From DUNY01 sp964520055 (GTDB lineage Bacteria > Bacillota > Thermosediminibacteria > Thermosediminibacterales > Tepidanaerobacteraceae): a DNA stretch of 6,274 nucleotides. The translations under genes were made by a program, and so were the position numbers. The notes beneath the pieces were generated by a model. The model had not been told where the DNA came from. It saw nothing but the letters and a program-made list of their open reading frames with translations, and made no database searches. This document shows, piece by piece, positions 1-5,209 of this stretch (the first letter of the stretch is position 1; every line of letters starts with the position of its first letter). The stretch lies in the NCBI GenBank assembly GCA_964520055.1, contig CAZFME010000120.1, positions 1 to 6,274 on the forward strand, written 5' to 3'.

Positions 1-503
1 GTGTTTATTAAGACCAGATAGAAAACACCGATAGCTATGGTGAATATCTTTGAAGCCTCACCTAAACCGAAAACTATAAGAATCAGTGGCATAATTGCCA
101 GTTTAGGAATGGGGAAGGTAGCTGCTACCATCGGCATAAGACTGGCTCTAACCGGCGGAAAAAGACCCATGGAAAGCCCTAGAATTACCCCCGGCACAGC
201 TCCTGTCATGAATCCCAGCAGTATTCTTTGAGCACTGATAAAGGTATGATACACAAGCTCCCCGGAATAAAGCATCGGTAGCATGGTATTGAAAATCATA
301 ACAGGACTTGAAAACAACCGAACATCAATCAGCCCCAATCTTGCGAATATCTCCCACAACAACAAAAGCAGTGACGGGGATAAAAAAGCCATAACTTTTA
401 ATACAAATGCCTTATCAAGCAAAGCCGTCTGAGATTCGCCATTTTCTTCCTTGATAATAATCCGCCCAAGGGTTTCCTGAATCCGTTCTTCCAGCAAACT
501 CAT
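1..503 (-). CDS. ABC transporter permease, SsuC/TauC/NrtB family (partial, C-terminus off the left edge)
   Basis: This is the inner-membrane channel subunit of an ABC importer of the nitrate/sulfonate/taurine class. I read it by hand on the minus strand from the ATG at 503, preceded by GGGAGG about 6 nt away; 167 codons lie in the window, and family members are usually about 250-270 residues, so roughly the last third is missing. A 36-residue cytoplasmic N-terminus precedes a first membrane segment (about 37-57). The periplasmic stretch with LFSSPVMIFNTM (63-74) and the HTFISAQRILLGF block (86-98) are typical of the family. The EAA-type loop that contacts the ATPase is seen at about 145-166 (GLGEASKIFTIAIGVF). 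It follows the binding-protein gene by 66 bp, so the two form one operon; the ATPase gene is probably beyond the edge. The transported substrate cannot be told from sequence. Confidence 0.93.
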   Translation of the reverse strand, partial: MSLLEERIQETLGRIIIKEENGESQTALLDKAFVLKVMAFLSPSLLLLLWEIFARLGLIDVRLFSSPVMIFNTMLPMLYSGELVYHTFISAQRILLGFMTGAVPGVILGLSMGLFPPVRASLMPMVAATFPIPKLAIMPLILIVFGLGEASKIFTIAIGVFYLVLIN

Positions 504-527
504 GACATCCCTCCCCTTTCCATTAAG

Positions 528-560
528 GTGGCCGAAAATCGGTATTCGATTTTCGGCCAC
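528..560 (-). repeat. Perfect 13-bp inverted repeat between binding-protein and permease genes
   Basis: GTGGCCGAAAATC (528-540) and its exact reverse complement (548-560) flank a 7-nt loop. The repeat lies 9 bp after the binding-protein stop and 24 bp before the permease start. No U-tract follows the stem on the minus strand, so it does not read as a full terminator. By analogy with other ABC operons, such a hairpin can protect the upstream mRNA from 3' decay or cause partial termination, giving more binding protein than permease. That role is inference. Confidence 0.8.
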
Positions 561-569
561 AGATGTTGC

Positions 570-1673
570 CTATTTTGGATAGGTACCCAATATTTTTACG
601 GCATATTCTGCGAAACTATTATCCACCACATCTTTGGCCTTTAATTCTCCTTTTAACAAATCTCTTTGCATGTACCAGTCAAGATCCATCTGGACACCTT
701 TCATTCTTACAAAACCATCTGGGTTGAGACCGACTGGAAACATTTTTTCGTAAAGTTCTTTTTCTTTCACAACAGAATACTTTGCAAGTATTGATATCAT
801 TTCGTTTTTGTTTATGTTTTTAAAGAAGGCATCATTATAATCCCGTAAGGCTTTGACATAGGCCACCATGAAGCGGTTCGCCACTTCCGGCTGATCAAGC
901 ATACTCTTTCCATAAACCAAAAGTGCGGTTTGAGCATCGGGGTCATACTCTGAAGGGTCTTTCCAAGGATCCGCTATATCATTGGCAATAGCGGCAGCTA
1001 CAAATGGTTCAATAATCATGCCTCCGTCGATGCTTTTGTTGCTCATTGCTGCTACAATGTCAGGAAAGCTTCTGATAACCTGCAAATCTACATCATTTGT
1101 TGTCATCCCACCTTGATTCAAGACCCGATCCAGAGCAATTTCATCAAGAGAGGCAGTACCCACTACAGCCAGTTTACGTCCCCTTAAATCCTCAAAGTCT
1201 TTTATTTCATCCACAAGATCTTTTCGAACCATTAATCGATAATATCCTTTACCTGCTACGTTAATCCCTTTATCTCCAACAATCTTTATCGGTATACCTC
1301 GAAGGATTGCATTGAATAACCCCGATGCCGTAACGGTACACCCAACATCAAGCTGACCGGCTCCTAAGGCGTTTATCATGTCCTGACCGGTATTAAAAGC
1401 AACTGACTCGATTTCAATTCCCAATTCCTCATAATAACCTTTAGCCATTCCAATGAGCACTCCTCCGTCGGATACAACCTCCTTCATTCCCACCGTCACC
1501 TTTATAGTCGGAGAAAGAGGCTCAAGTTCAGGTTTTTTATCAACGGTTTGTTCCTTTTGCACTTCTTTGGGTGTTACTTCATTCAGTTCCTCTTTTAAAA
1601 CCTGCTGCCCGCACCCTAGAGTAAGCACAGAAAACAGCATCACCACTGCTAGAAACAACGCTATATGTTTCAA
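570..1673 (-). CDS. ABC transporter substrate-binding lipoprotein, SsuA/TauA/NMT1-like
   Basis: This is the extracytoplasmic receptor of the importer whose permease follows. From the TTG at 1673 it is 367 residues, normal for the family. The N-terminus is a lipoprotein signal: Lys2, a hydrophobic core to about residue 19, then GC with Cys21 as the likely lipidated residue. The residues before the Cys are TLG, with Leu at -2 rather than -3, a slightly loose lipobox. A charged Glu/Lys/Pro-rich linker (about 24-50) tethers the domain. The mature part has family signatures: GVLIGMAKGYYEELGIEIE, the GQLDVG segment, and a second lobe beginning around FEDLRGRKLAVVG. An ATG 54 bp upstream (1727) is in frame but has no ribosome binding site and would put a polar segment before the signal peptide, so I prefer the TTG. 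The ligand could be nitrate, a sulfonate, taurine, a thiamine precursor or another small molecule. Confidence 0.92.
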   Translation of the reverse strand: MKHIALFLAVVMLFSVLTLGCGQQVLKEELNEVTPKEVQKEQTVDKKPELEPLSPTIKVTVGMKEVVSDGGVLIGMAKGYYEELGIEIESVAFNTGQDMINALGAGQLDVGCTVTASGLFNAILRGIPIKIVGDKGINVAGKGYYRLMVRKDLVDEIKDFEDLRGRKLAVVGTASLDEIALDRVLNQGGMTTNDVDLQVIRSFPDIVAAMSNKSIDGGMIIEPFVAAAIANDIADPWKDPSEYDPDAQTALLVYGKSMLDQPEVANRFMVAYVKALRDYNDAFFKNINKNEMISILAKYSVVKEKELYEKMFPVGLNPDGFVRMKGVQMDLDWYMQRDLLKGELKAKDVVDNSFAEYAVKILGTYPK

Positions 1674-1677
1674 AAAA

Positions 1678-1688
1678 CCACCCCCTTT
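1678..1688 (-). promoter_or_regulatory. Ribosome binding site fixing the TTG start of the binding protein
   Basis: On the minus strand AAAGGGGGTGG ends 4 nt before the TTG at 1673, with the central G-run about 7 nt away. The upstream in-frame ATG at 1727 has no purine-rich site. I found no convincing promoter between here and the terminator near 1770: there are TATATA-like boxes around 1708-1716 but no matching -35. Confidence 0.7.
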
Positions 1689-1763
1689 TAAAAAATTAAC
1701 CTTCTTTATATATATTCCGGTGGACATAAATCGGTTACGAGTTACATAACATTTTATTTAAAT

Positions 1764-1822
1764 TAAAAAAAGAGCTGTAACACAACGAACTAAATAGTTC
1801 GAAGCGTAGCAGCTCATTTTTT
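1764..1822 (-). terminator. Large intrinsic terminator, possibly bidirectional
   Basis: The outer stem is GAGCTG (1772-1777) with CAGCTC (1810-1815), continued inward by imperfect pairs. An inner stem CGAACT (1786-1791) with AGTTCG (1796-1801) has a 4-nt loop. On the minus strand the stem is followed by a run of seven T, ending the 87-residue gene located 29 bp upstream. On the plus strand there is also an A then TTTTTT, so it could work both ways. It separates that gene from the ABC operon, which therefore needs its own promoter. Confidence 0.85.
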
Positions 1823-1850
1823 GAATAATCAGGGACGAGTCCAAATTTAT

Positions 1851-2114
1851 TCATTTGCGTTGAAGATCATCATAGAGTGTTTTTCTGTATTTTTGCACTG
1901 CTTTAAATATATAAAGGCCGAGGCCTACTAGATCACGCTTTTTAATAAGTGTTTCAACTTGCTTTTTCATGAAATCCCATTGTGGTGTATCATAGTACCG
2001 TTCAACGAAATATGATAGGTTTCCCTTCATTAAATTGTCTAGATTAACAACTTTACCTCCGTTTGTATCAGTAATTAAATCAATAAAATAATCATAAGTT
2101 TCTTCCTTCGTCAA
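1851..2114 (-). CDS. Hypothetical 87-residue protein, unrecognised
   Basis: I do not recognise this family. It begins with TTG at 2114 behind a seven-G run 9 nt upstream, has a good promoter (2167-2195), and ends 29 bp before a strong terminator, so it looks like a complete single-gene unit. The product is small, soluble and charged, with no signal peptide, membrane helix or cysteine. It has an acidic N-terminus (residues 1-16), a possible Gly-Gly turn at 19-20, an aromatic segment around SYFVERYYDTPQWDFMKK (34-51), and a helical Lys/Arg-rich C-terminal half (51-87). The size and regular helices would suit a small adaptor or regulator, but nothing in the sequence shows a function. Its neighbours (an ABC importer and an SdpI/SdpR pair) are separately transcribed and give no firm clue. 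Confidence 0.72.
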   Translation of the reverse strand: MTKEETYDYFIDLITDTNGGKVVNLDNLMKGNLSYFVERYYDTPQWDFMKKQVETLIKKRDLVGLGLYIFKAVQKYRKTLYDDLQRK

Positions 2115-2123
2115 GTTTTATAG

Positions 2124-2130
2124 CCCCCCC
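2124..2130 (-). promoter_or_regulatory. Poly-G ribosome binding site of the 87-residue gene
   Basis: A run of seven G on the minus strand ends 9 nt before the TTG start. It is an unusual Shine-Dalgarno (G-rich rather than AGGAGG). It lies directly behind a small perfect palindrome, AACTAT-CAT-ATAGTT on the minus strand (2132-2146), which could be a hairpin or an operator. Homopolymers of this length can slip in replication, which would change the spacing to the start codon. Confidence 0.55.
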
Positions 2131-2166
2131 GAACTATATGATAGTTATTAATATGGAATAAATAAA

Positions 2167-2195
2167 AGTATACTAATACAATATATATGCGACAA
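2167..2195 (-). promoter_or_regulatory. Sigma-A-type promoter for the 87-residue gene
   Basis: On the minus strand TTGTCG (2190-2195) is followed by a 17-bp spacer and TATACT (2167-2172). That is 4/6 and 5/6 matches to the consensus with ideal spacing. The predicted transcription start is near 2160, giving a leader of about 45 nt that includes the small palindrome and the poly-G site. Confidence 0.65.
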
Positions 2196-2249
2196 AAATT
2201 TCTCTTTTTCGGGGGTTTTTTATCATTTTTTACTGTATTATCATAACAA

Positions 2250-2531
2250 TTATTTTATTTCCGATTTTTTTCGCCCGCTTAGTTCCAGGCCAAAACTCAC
2301 CACATCTTCAAATACTGAAGTATTTATAGAATAATAAATGTATTGACCCTTTCTTTCATCCAGCACCATTCCGGCCTGTTTCAACGTATTCAAATGGTAA
2401 GAGATGCTGGGCTTTGATATATCAAACCTTTCTGCGATTTCCCCGGCGGTCATATCCCGCTCTTTTAACATCAGAAGTATTTTTCGCCGGATGGGATCTG
2501 ACAGAGCTTTAAACATCATATTAAGGCTCAT
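2250..2531 (-). CDS. sdpR: ArsR-family transcriptional repressor, SdpR-like
   Basis: This is a 93-residue winged-helix DNA-binding repressor, probably a dimer. The opening FKALSDPIRRKILLML (residues 7-22), the helix-turn-helix AGEIAERFDISKPSISYHLNTLKQAGMV (29-56) and the wing DERKGQYIYYSIN (58-70) are classic ArsR features. There is no cysteine in the protein and no ELCVCD-type metal site, so it is not a metal sensor of the SmtB/ArsR type. It is the second gene after an SdpI homologue, 37 bp downstream, with GGAAAGGG as its ribosome binding site. In Bacillus subtilis, SdpR represses the sdpRI operon and is held at the membrane by SdpI when the SDP toxin is present. A similar autorepressor role here is inference, supported by the perfect inverted repeat at the operon promoter (3246-3275). 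The name rests on family and neighbour. Confidence 0.9.
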   Translation of the reverse strand: MSLNMMFKALSDPIRRKILLMLKERDMTAGEIAERFDISKPSISYHLNTLKQAGMVLDERKGQYIYYSINTSVFEDVVSFGLELSGRKKSEIK

Positions 2532-2568
2532 CCATATACACCCTTTCCCCTGTTAGATACAAGCCATT

Positions 2569-3231
2569 TCACTCTTTCTTAAGTTTTTGAAATAATATAT
2601 AGGAATAGATGAAACCATAAAAGCTAACAAAAAACAATGCTCCCATTGATATGGCAAAAGACAGTTTTTCCCCTATAAATATACTAAGCATCCATACTAA
2701 ACCGGCTATAACCCAAAGAGGACCTGAAACTCGATGGGTTTTGTTCCATACTTCCTCACTGGCAAGAGTCCACGGTGTTTTTATACCAAAAGTATAATTA
2801 TGTCTAATCTTACCAAAATAGTTTCCTACAAAAACTAGTAGGACCCCAACGGCAAATCTCACTATCTTTCCCATTGACAATGGATATCCCAATGCGAAAA
2901 GGGTTGTAACTACGTAAAGAATCACAAAAAAAACAACCATTACTAGACGAAAAGTCTCGTATACTCCCTTAAACTTTTTGTAACTATCGGGCCTCGGATC
3001 TATAATAGGTGCAAAGGCCATGAATACATATAACCCTAAAATCATACTTGGGAAAAATATTATGTGGTAAGTTCTTGAACTGTAACTATCGACCTGACCG
3101 GATACATTCCAGTGTGATGGTACACGCTCGGGCAAATATGGATAAAGAAAATAACCTAAAATATAGAGGGAAAGAATCAGGGCGATTATGAACCAATTTA
3201 TAGGTAGCCTAAATTTTGTTTTTTTACTCAT
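2569..3231 (-). CDS. sdpI: SdpI-family immunity/signal membrane protein (DUF1648 plus SdpI domain)
   Basis: This is a 220-residue integral membrane protein with about six helices (roughly 12-31, 55-76, 93-115, 122-140, 170-187 and 191-214). The N-terminal DUF1648 part shows LPERVPSHWNVSGQVDSY (33-50) in the first extracytoplasmic loop. The SdpI part carries the conserved GNYFGKIRHNYTFGIKT stretch (136-152) and WTLASEEVWNKTHR (154-167). In Bacillus subtilis SdpI gives immunity to the SDP cannibalism toxin and, when it senses toxin, captures the repressor SdpR. The start ATG has an ideal AAAGGAGG site 7 nt upstream. It leads the operon, with the ArsR-type repressor behind it. No SdpA/B/C-like toxin genes occur in the window, so it may be an orphan immunity protein or a general envelope-stress sensor; family members without toxin are common. 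Confidence 0.92.
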   Translation of the reverse strand: MSKKTKFRLPINWFIIALILSLYILGYFLYPYLPERVPSHWNVSGQVDSYSSRTYHIIFFPSMILGLYVFMAFAPIIDPRPDSYKKFKGVYETFRLVMVVFFVILYVVTTLFALGYPLSMGKIVRFAVGVLLVFVGNYFGKIRHNYTFGIKTPWTLASEEVWNKTHRVSGPLWVIAGLVWMLSIFIGEKLSFAISMGALFFVSFYGFIYSYILFQKLKKE

Positions 3232-3245
3232 ATAAATCCTCCTTT

Positions 3246-3275
3246 CAATTAGATGTTTATCAAAGCATCTAATTG
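3246..3275 (-). promoter_or_regulatory. Probable SdpR/ArsR operator (perfect 10-bp inverted repeat)
   Basis: CAATTAGATG (3246-3255) and its exact reverse complement (3266-3275) are separated by 10 bp. The half-sites are 20 bp centre to centre, about two helical turns, which suits a winged-helix dimer or pair of dimers. The repeat starts 1 bp after the -10 box of the sdpI promoter and covers the predicted transcription start, so a bound protein should block transcription. The protein that binds it is inferred to be the product of the second gene. Confidence 0.78.
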
Positions 3276-3276
3276 C

Positions 3277-3305
3277 ATTTTAGCATAAAAATACCTTGAA
3301 AGCAA
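3277..3305 (-). promoter_or_regulatory. Promoter of the sdpI-sdpR operon
   Basis: On the minus strand TTGCTT (3300-3305), a 17-bp spacer and TAAAAT (3277-3282) form a sigma-A-like promoter with a weak -35 (3/6) and a good -10 (5/6). The -35 lies inside the 12-bp tandem repeat. The operator follows immediately. Confidence 0.62.
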
Positions 3306-3330
3306 TACAGAAAGCAATACAGAAAGCAAA
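3298..3330. repeat. 12-bp tandem repeat, about 2.5 copies
   Basis: The unit AGCAATACAGAA occurs at 3301-3312 and 3313-3324, followed by a partial copy AGCAAA to 3330 and preceded by GAA. It runs directly into the REP-like palindrome and covers the -35 of the sdpI promoter, so copy-number change would alter the DNA upstream of that promoter. Confidence 0.85.
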
Positions 3331-3358
3331 GGTGACAGGGGACGTTTCTGTGTCACCT
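3330..3358. repeat. REP-like palindromic element, intact copy
   Basis: AGGTGACA (3330-3337) and its exact complement TGTCACCT (3351-3358) enclose a 13-nt loop reading GGGGACGTTTCTG. Short elements with a GACAGGGGAC core and a GTTTCT-type arm, closed by a GTGAC/GTCAC stem, are familiar to me as scattered intergenic repeats in anaerobic Firmicutes and other bacteria, and resemble the REP palindromes mobilised by Y1-type REP-associated transposases (RAYTs). That assignment is from memory; no transposase is present in the window. Confidence 0.6.
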
Positions 3359-3367
3359 AATTCAAAA

Positions 3368-3392
3368 GGTAACAGGATGTTTCTATATCGCC
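3368..3392. repeat. Degenerate second copy of the REP-like element
   Basis: GGTAACAGG, then ATGTTTCTATATCGCC, aligns with 3331-3357 at 20 of 25 positions with one 2-nt gap. All five substitutions are transitions. The changes spoil the pairing of the outer stem, so this appears to be a decayed copy in the same orientation, 10 bp after the intact one. Confidence 0.6.
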
Positions 3393-3527
3393 CAGAAAAA
3401 TTTAAATTGGCATACTTAATTATTTCCCAAAGGAAATTCTTTTCAATCATGAATTTTTTGCCTATCTTATATTACCCACGTAATGAAAATGTTATTATGA
3501 AGTCATATTTAAAAGTCTTGATTAAAT

Positions 3528-3555
3528 TTAACATATTTACAAAATATTGTATAAT
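3528..3555 (+). promoter_or_regulatory. Near-consensus sigma-A promoter for the actin-like/bactofilin operon
   Basis: TTAACA (3528-3533, 5/6), a 16-bp spacer and TATAAT (3550-3555, 6/6) give the best promoter in the window. The start would be near 3562, leaving a leader of about 170 nt before the actin-like gene. A leader this long leaves room for RNA-level control. Confidence 0.72.
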
Positions 3556-3603
3556 TGATATCATAGTATTGAGAAAGATTGACAAAAAATTTTGCTTAAA
3601 AAT

Positions 3604-3659
3604 AAAGCCCGTCACCAAAGAATAAGGGCCCAGCCAAAATTCTTTAAATATCTGGCTTT
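3604..3659 (+). promoter_or_regulatory. Leader RNA with competing hairpins (possible attenuator)
   Basis: Two alternative folds are visible. In one, AAAGCC (3604-3609) pairs with GGCTTT (3654-3659) and encloses AAAGAAT (3617-3623) paired with ATTCTTT (3639-3645). In the other, AGCCA (3632-3636) pairs with TGGCT (3653-3657), followed by a short T-run, like a weak terminator. GCCC/GGGC (3607-3610/3626-3629) can add to the second. The folds exclude each other. I match this to no known riboswitch class. Confidence 0.4.
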
Positions 3660-3710
3660 TACCTATACTTGATAGGTAATAAGAACTAAGGGATATGTCA
3701 ATTTTACCTA
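3657..3710 (+). promoter_or_regulatory. Three TACCTA boxes upstream of the actin-like gene
   Basis: TTTTACCTA occurs at 3657-3665 and again at 3702-3710. Between them an inverted copy makes a perfect 7-bp hairpin, TACCTAT (3660-3666) with ATAGGTA (3672-3678), loop ACTTG. These could be protein-binding boxes (autorepression, or a small centromere-like array as found beside parM genes) or an RNA hairpin. The boxes are plainly visible; the role is inference. Confidence 0.4.
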
Positions 3711-3733
3711 AATATTAAAAAGGAGGTTTATTT

Positions 3734-4750
3734 ATGGCACAACTAATTGGTATTGATGCAGGTTATGGTTTTGTTAAGGTAACCGATGGTGAGGTTGGCT
3801 ATTCTTTTCCCAGCGTTGTAGGGGAAGGTCATACAAAGCCTACCTTCAGTACAAAAATCAATCAAATACCGGCTATTGACCATCTCAAGATAGGTATCGG
3901 GAATAAGCTCTATTTTGTGGGAAAATCAGCTATCAGGCACTCCAGATTTGCATATCGGGATCTTTCTTATACACGCTCTGTCAGTGATGACTTGGAGGTC
4001 CTGTTTTTCAGTGCTTTAAGTTTTTTTTCCAAAGGTGCTAATAATGTTTTTAATGTTGTTACTGGTCTTCCCGTTGAAAGGATGCATCTTGCCGACGATT
4101 TTATCAATAGGGTCAAAGGTGAGCGAACAATAACTTTGTATGACGGTAAAGACAGCAATGAAATCAATATTATTATCAACAACATTGAAATAGTACCACA
4201 ACCTTTGGGTACTTATTGGTCATCCCTTTCAAACTCAATTATTTCACAGGAAGTTCGAGTAGGAGTCATTGATATCGGTTTTAAAACAACCGATTTGGCC
4301 TCTATTGAAGATTCAGAGTACATACCTGAGAAAAGCAAATCATTATTGGTGGGTTTGGCTACGGCTTATGGTGATATAGGATCCAGCCTTGTAACTAAAT
4401 ATGGATTAGAAAAGGAAAGCTATGCCCTTGATGGAATTGTCATCAATCGCAAAATCAATGTAGCAGGAGAGACCGTCGATATTTCAGATATAGTTGGTAG
4501 TGCCTTCGAAAAACTGGCTACAAACATTTTGGTCGAGGTCAATTCTCAATGGAGAATATCGGAATTTGACTGTTTGCTATTGACCGGTGGCGGTGGACAG
4601 GCTATAAATTCATATCTACTTCCACATTTATCTCATGCCAAACTTGCGTTGGATCCGATAACCGCTAATTGTCGCGGATATCTATCTTGGGCCGATCGTT
4701 TATGGAATCAGGGCATTTCTCAAAGTGATAAAAAATTAAAGTTTCTTTAA
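3734..4750 (+). CDS. ParM/StbA-type actin-like ATPase (chromosomal-looking)
   Basis: This 338-residue protein belongs to the actin/ParM ATPase fold and is expected to form ATP-driven filaments. The phosphate-1 loop is IGIDAGYGFVKV (5-16, with Asp8). The GLPVERM segment (111-117) is typical of ParM-like proteins. The phosphate-2 loop is VGVIDIGFKTTDLA (176-189, catalytic-site Asp180). The adenosine loop is LLLTGGGGQAI (281-291), and ANCRGYLSWA (311-320) is the usual C-terminal signature. All ATP-site elements are present, so it is probably active. The ATG has a perfect AGGAGG 7 nt upstream. Plasmid ParM proteins work with a DNA-binding ParR and a centromere; no ParR-like gene follows, and a bactofilin gene stands 20 bp downstream instead. 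The nearby smpB and tRNA genes point to a chromosome, so the role may be cell shape, positioning or partition of an integrated element. Exact subfamily is uncertain. Confidence 0.93.
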   Translation: MAQLIGIDAGYGFVKVTDGEVGYSFPSVVGEGHTKPTFSTKINQIPAIDHLKIGIGNKLYFVGKSAIRHSRFAYRDLSYTRSVSDDLEVLFFSALSFFSKGANNVFNVVTGLPVERMHLADDFINRVKGERTITLYDGKDSNEINIIINNIEIVPQPLGTYWSSLSNSIISQEVRVGVIDIGFKTTDLASIEDSEYIPEKSKSLLVGLATAYGDIGSSLVTKYGLEKESYALDGIVINRKINVAGETVDISDIVGSAFEKLATNILVEVNSQWRISEFDCLLLTGGGGQAINSYLLPHLSHAKLALDPITANCRGYLSWADRLWNQGISQSDKKLKFL

Positions 4751-4770
4751 GGAATTCGGAGTGATTTTTC

Positions 4771-5199
4771 ATGAATTTAACAGATTTTACAAATGATGAA
4801 TTGCTCATAACAAGTTCACAAATACGAGGTTTAATCGTAATTAGCGGCGTGTTTAACGGAGACATTTGTAATGGAACCGATGTATATGTTACTCCATCCG
4901 GTTGTATCAGCGGTTATATTAAGACTGTAAATCTAATTATTGCCGGAAAGGTGAACGGTGATGTTGAGGCAGAGAATTTGAAAATCTGTGCTTCCGGTCG
5001 TTTATATTTTGATAAAATACATTATAAAGATTTAGATGTTGAAGATGGTGGATTGCTGATTAAAAACCGTGTTGCATCAACTACTGAGCAAAAATGCAAT
5101 TCATTGCATGTTAAAACAAACGCCCACACTGTCGAAGAAGGTAATAAAAAAACGTTCTTAACTTCTAATGAACATGTGCATTTTAATAGCAGTTTTTAA
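4771..5199 (+). CDS. Bactofilin-family polymer-forming protein
   Basis: This 142-residue protein has the repeating Gly/hydrophobic pattern of a bactofilin right-handed beta-helix over about residues 18-98: IRGLIVISGVFNGDI, DVYVTPSGCISGYI, LIIAGKVNGDVEA, LKICASGRLYF and LDVEDGGLLI are successive rungs. Bactofilins assemble without nucleotide into stable filaments or sheets, often on the membrane, and place other proteins. The N-terminus before the helix is short (17 residues) and has no membrane segment. The C-terminal 44 residues are polar, rich in Asn, Ser, Thr and His, and probably disordered. GGAG sits 10 nt before the ATG, 20 bp after the actin-like stop, so the two are co-transcribed. 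Position and stoichiometry suggest a partner of the actin-like filament, perhaps filling the adaptor slot of ParR; this is inference. The fold call is firm, the function not. Confidence 0.88.
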   Translation: MNLTDFTNDELLITSSQIRGLIVISGVFNGDICNGTDVYVTPSGCISGYIKTVNLIIAGKVNGDVEAENLKICASGRLYFDKIHYKDLDVEDGGLLIKNRVASTTEQKCNSLHVKTNAHTVEEGNKKTFLTSNEHVHFNSSF

Positions 5200-5209
5200 T
5201 TGTCTTAAC

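Noticed and set aside
37..231. Plus-strand open frame of 64 codons
   Set aside because: It lies opposite the permease gene, which has clear family motifs on the minus strand.
1453..1749. Plus-strand open frame of 98 codons
   Set aside because: It is the reverse of the binding-protein N-terminus, low in complexity (Ser/Thr/Phe), and matches no family.
2124..2220. Plus-strand terminator formed by the C-run at 2124 and GGGGG before a T-run at 2216
   Set aside because: The arms are about 75 nt apart, and no plus-strand gene lies upstream to be terminated.
3298..3392. CRISPR array
   Set aside because: The repeats are 12 bp in direct tandem or single palindromes, without regular unique spacers.
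3296..3625. Plus-strand open frame of 109 codons with a TTG start
   Set aside because: It has no ribosome binding site and runs through the sdpI promoter, the tandem repeat, both REP-like palindromes and the actin-operon promoter. Its composition is that of translated AT-rich spacer.
3967..4201. Two overlapping minus-strand open frames
   Set aside because: Both are antisense to the well-conserved actin-like gene and lack start signals.
4665..4865. Minus-strand open frame of 66 codons
   Set aside because: It crosses the junction of the actin-like and bactofilin genes on the opposite strand and has no promoter or ribosome binding site.
3734..5199. Plasmid partition locus on an integrated plasmid
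   Set aside because: No ParR, replication protein, relaxase or integrase is visible, and the flanking genes (smpB, tRNA-Gln) are chromosomal. The idea cannot be excluded for DNA beyond the window but has no support here.
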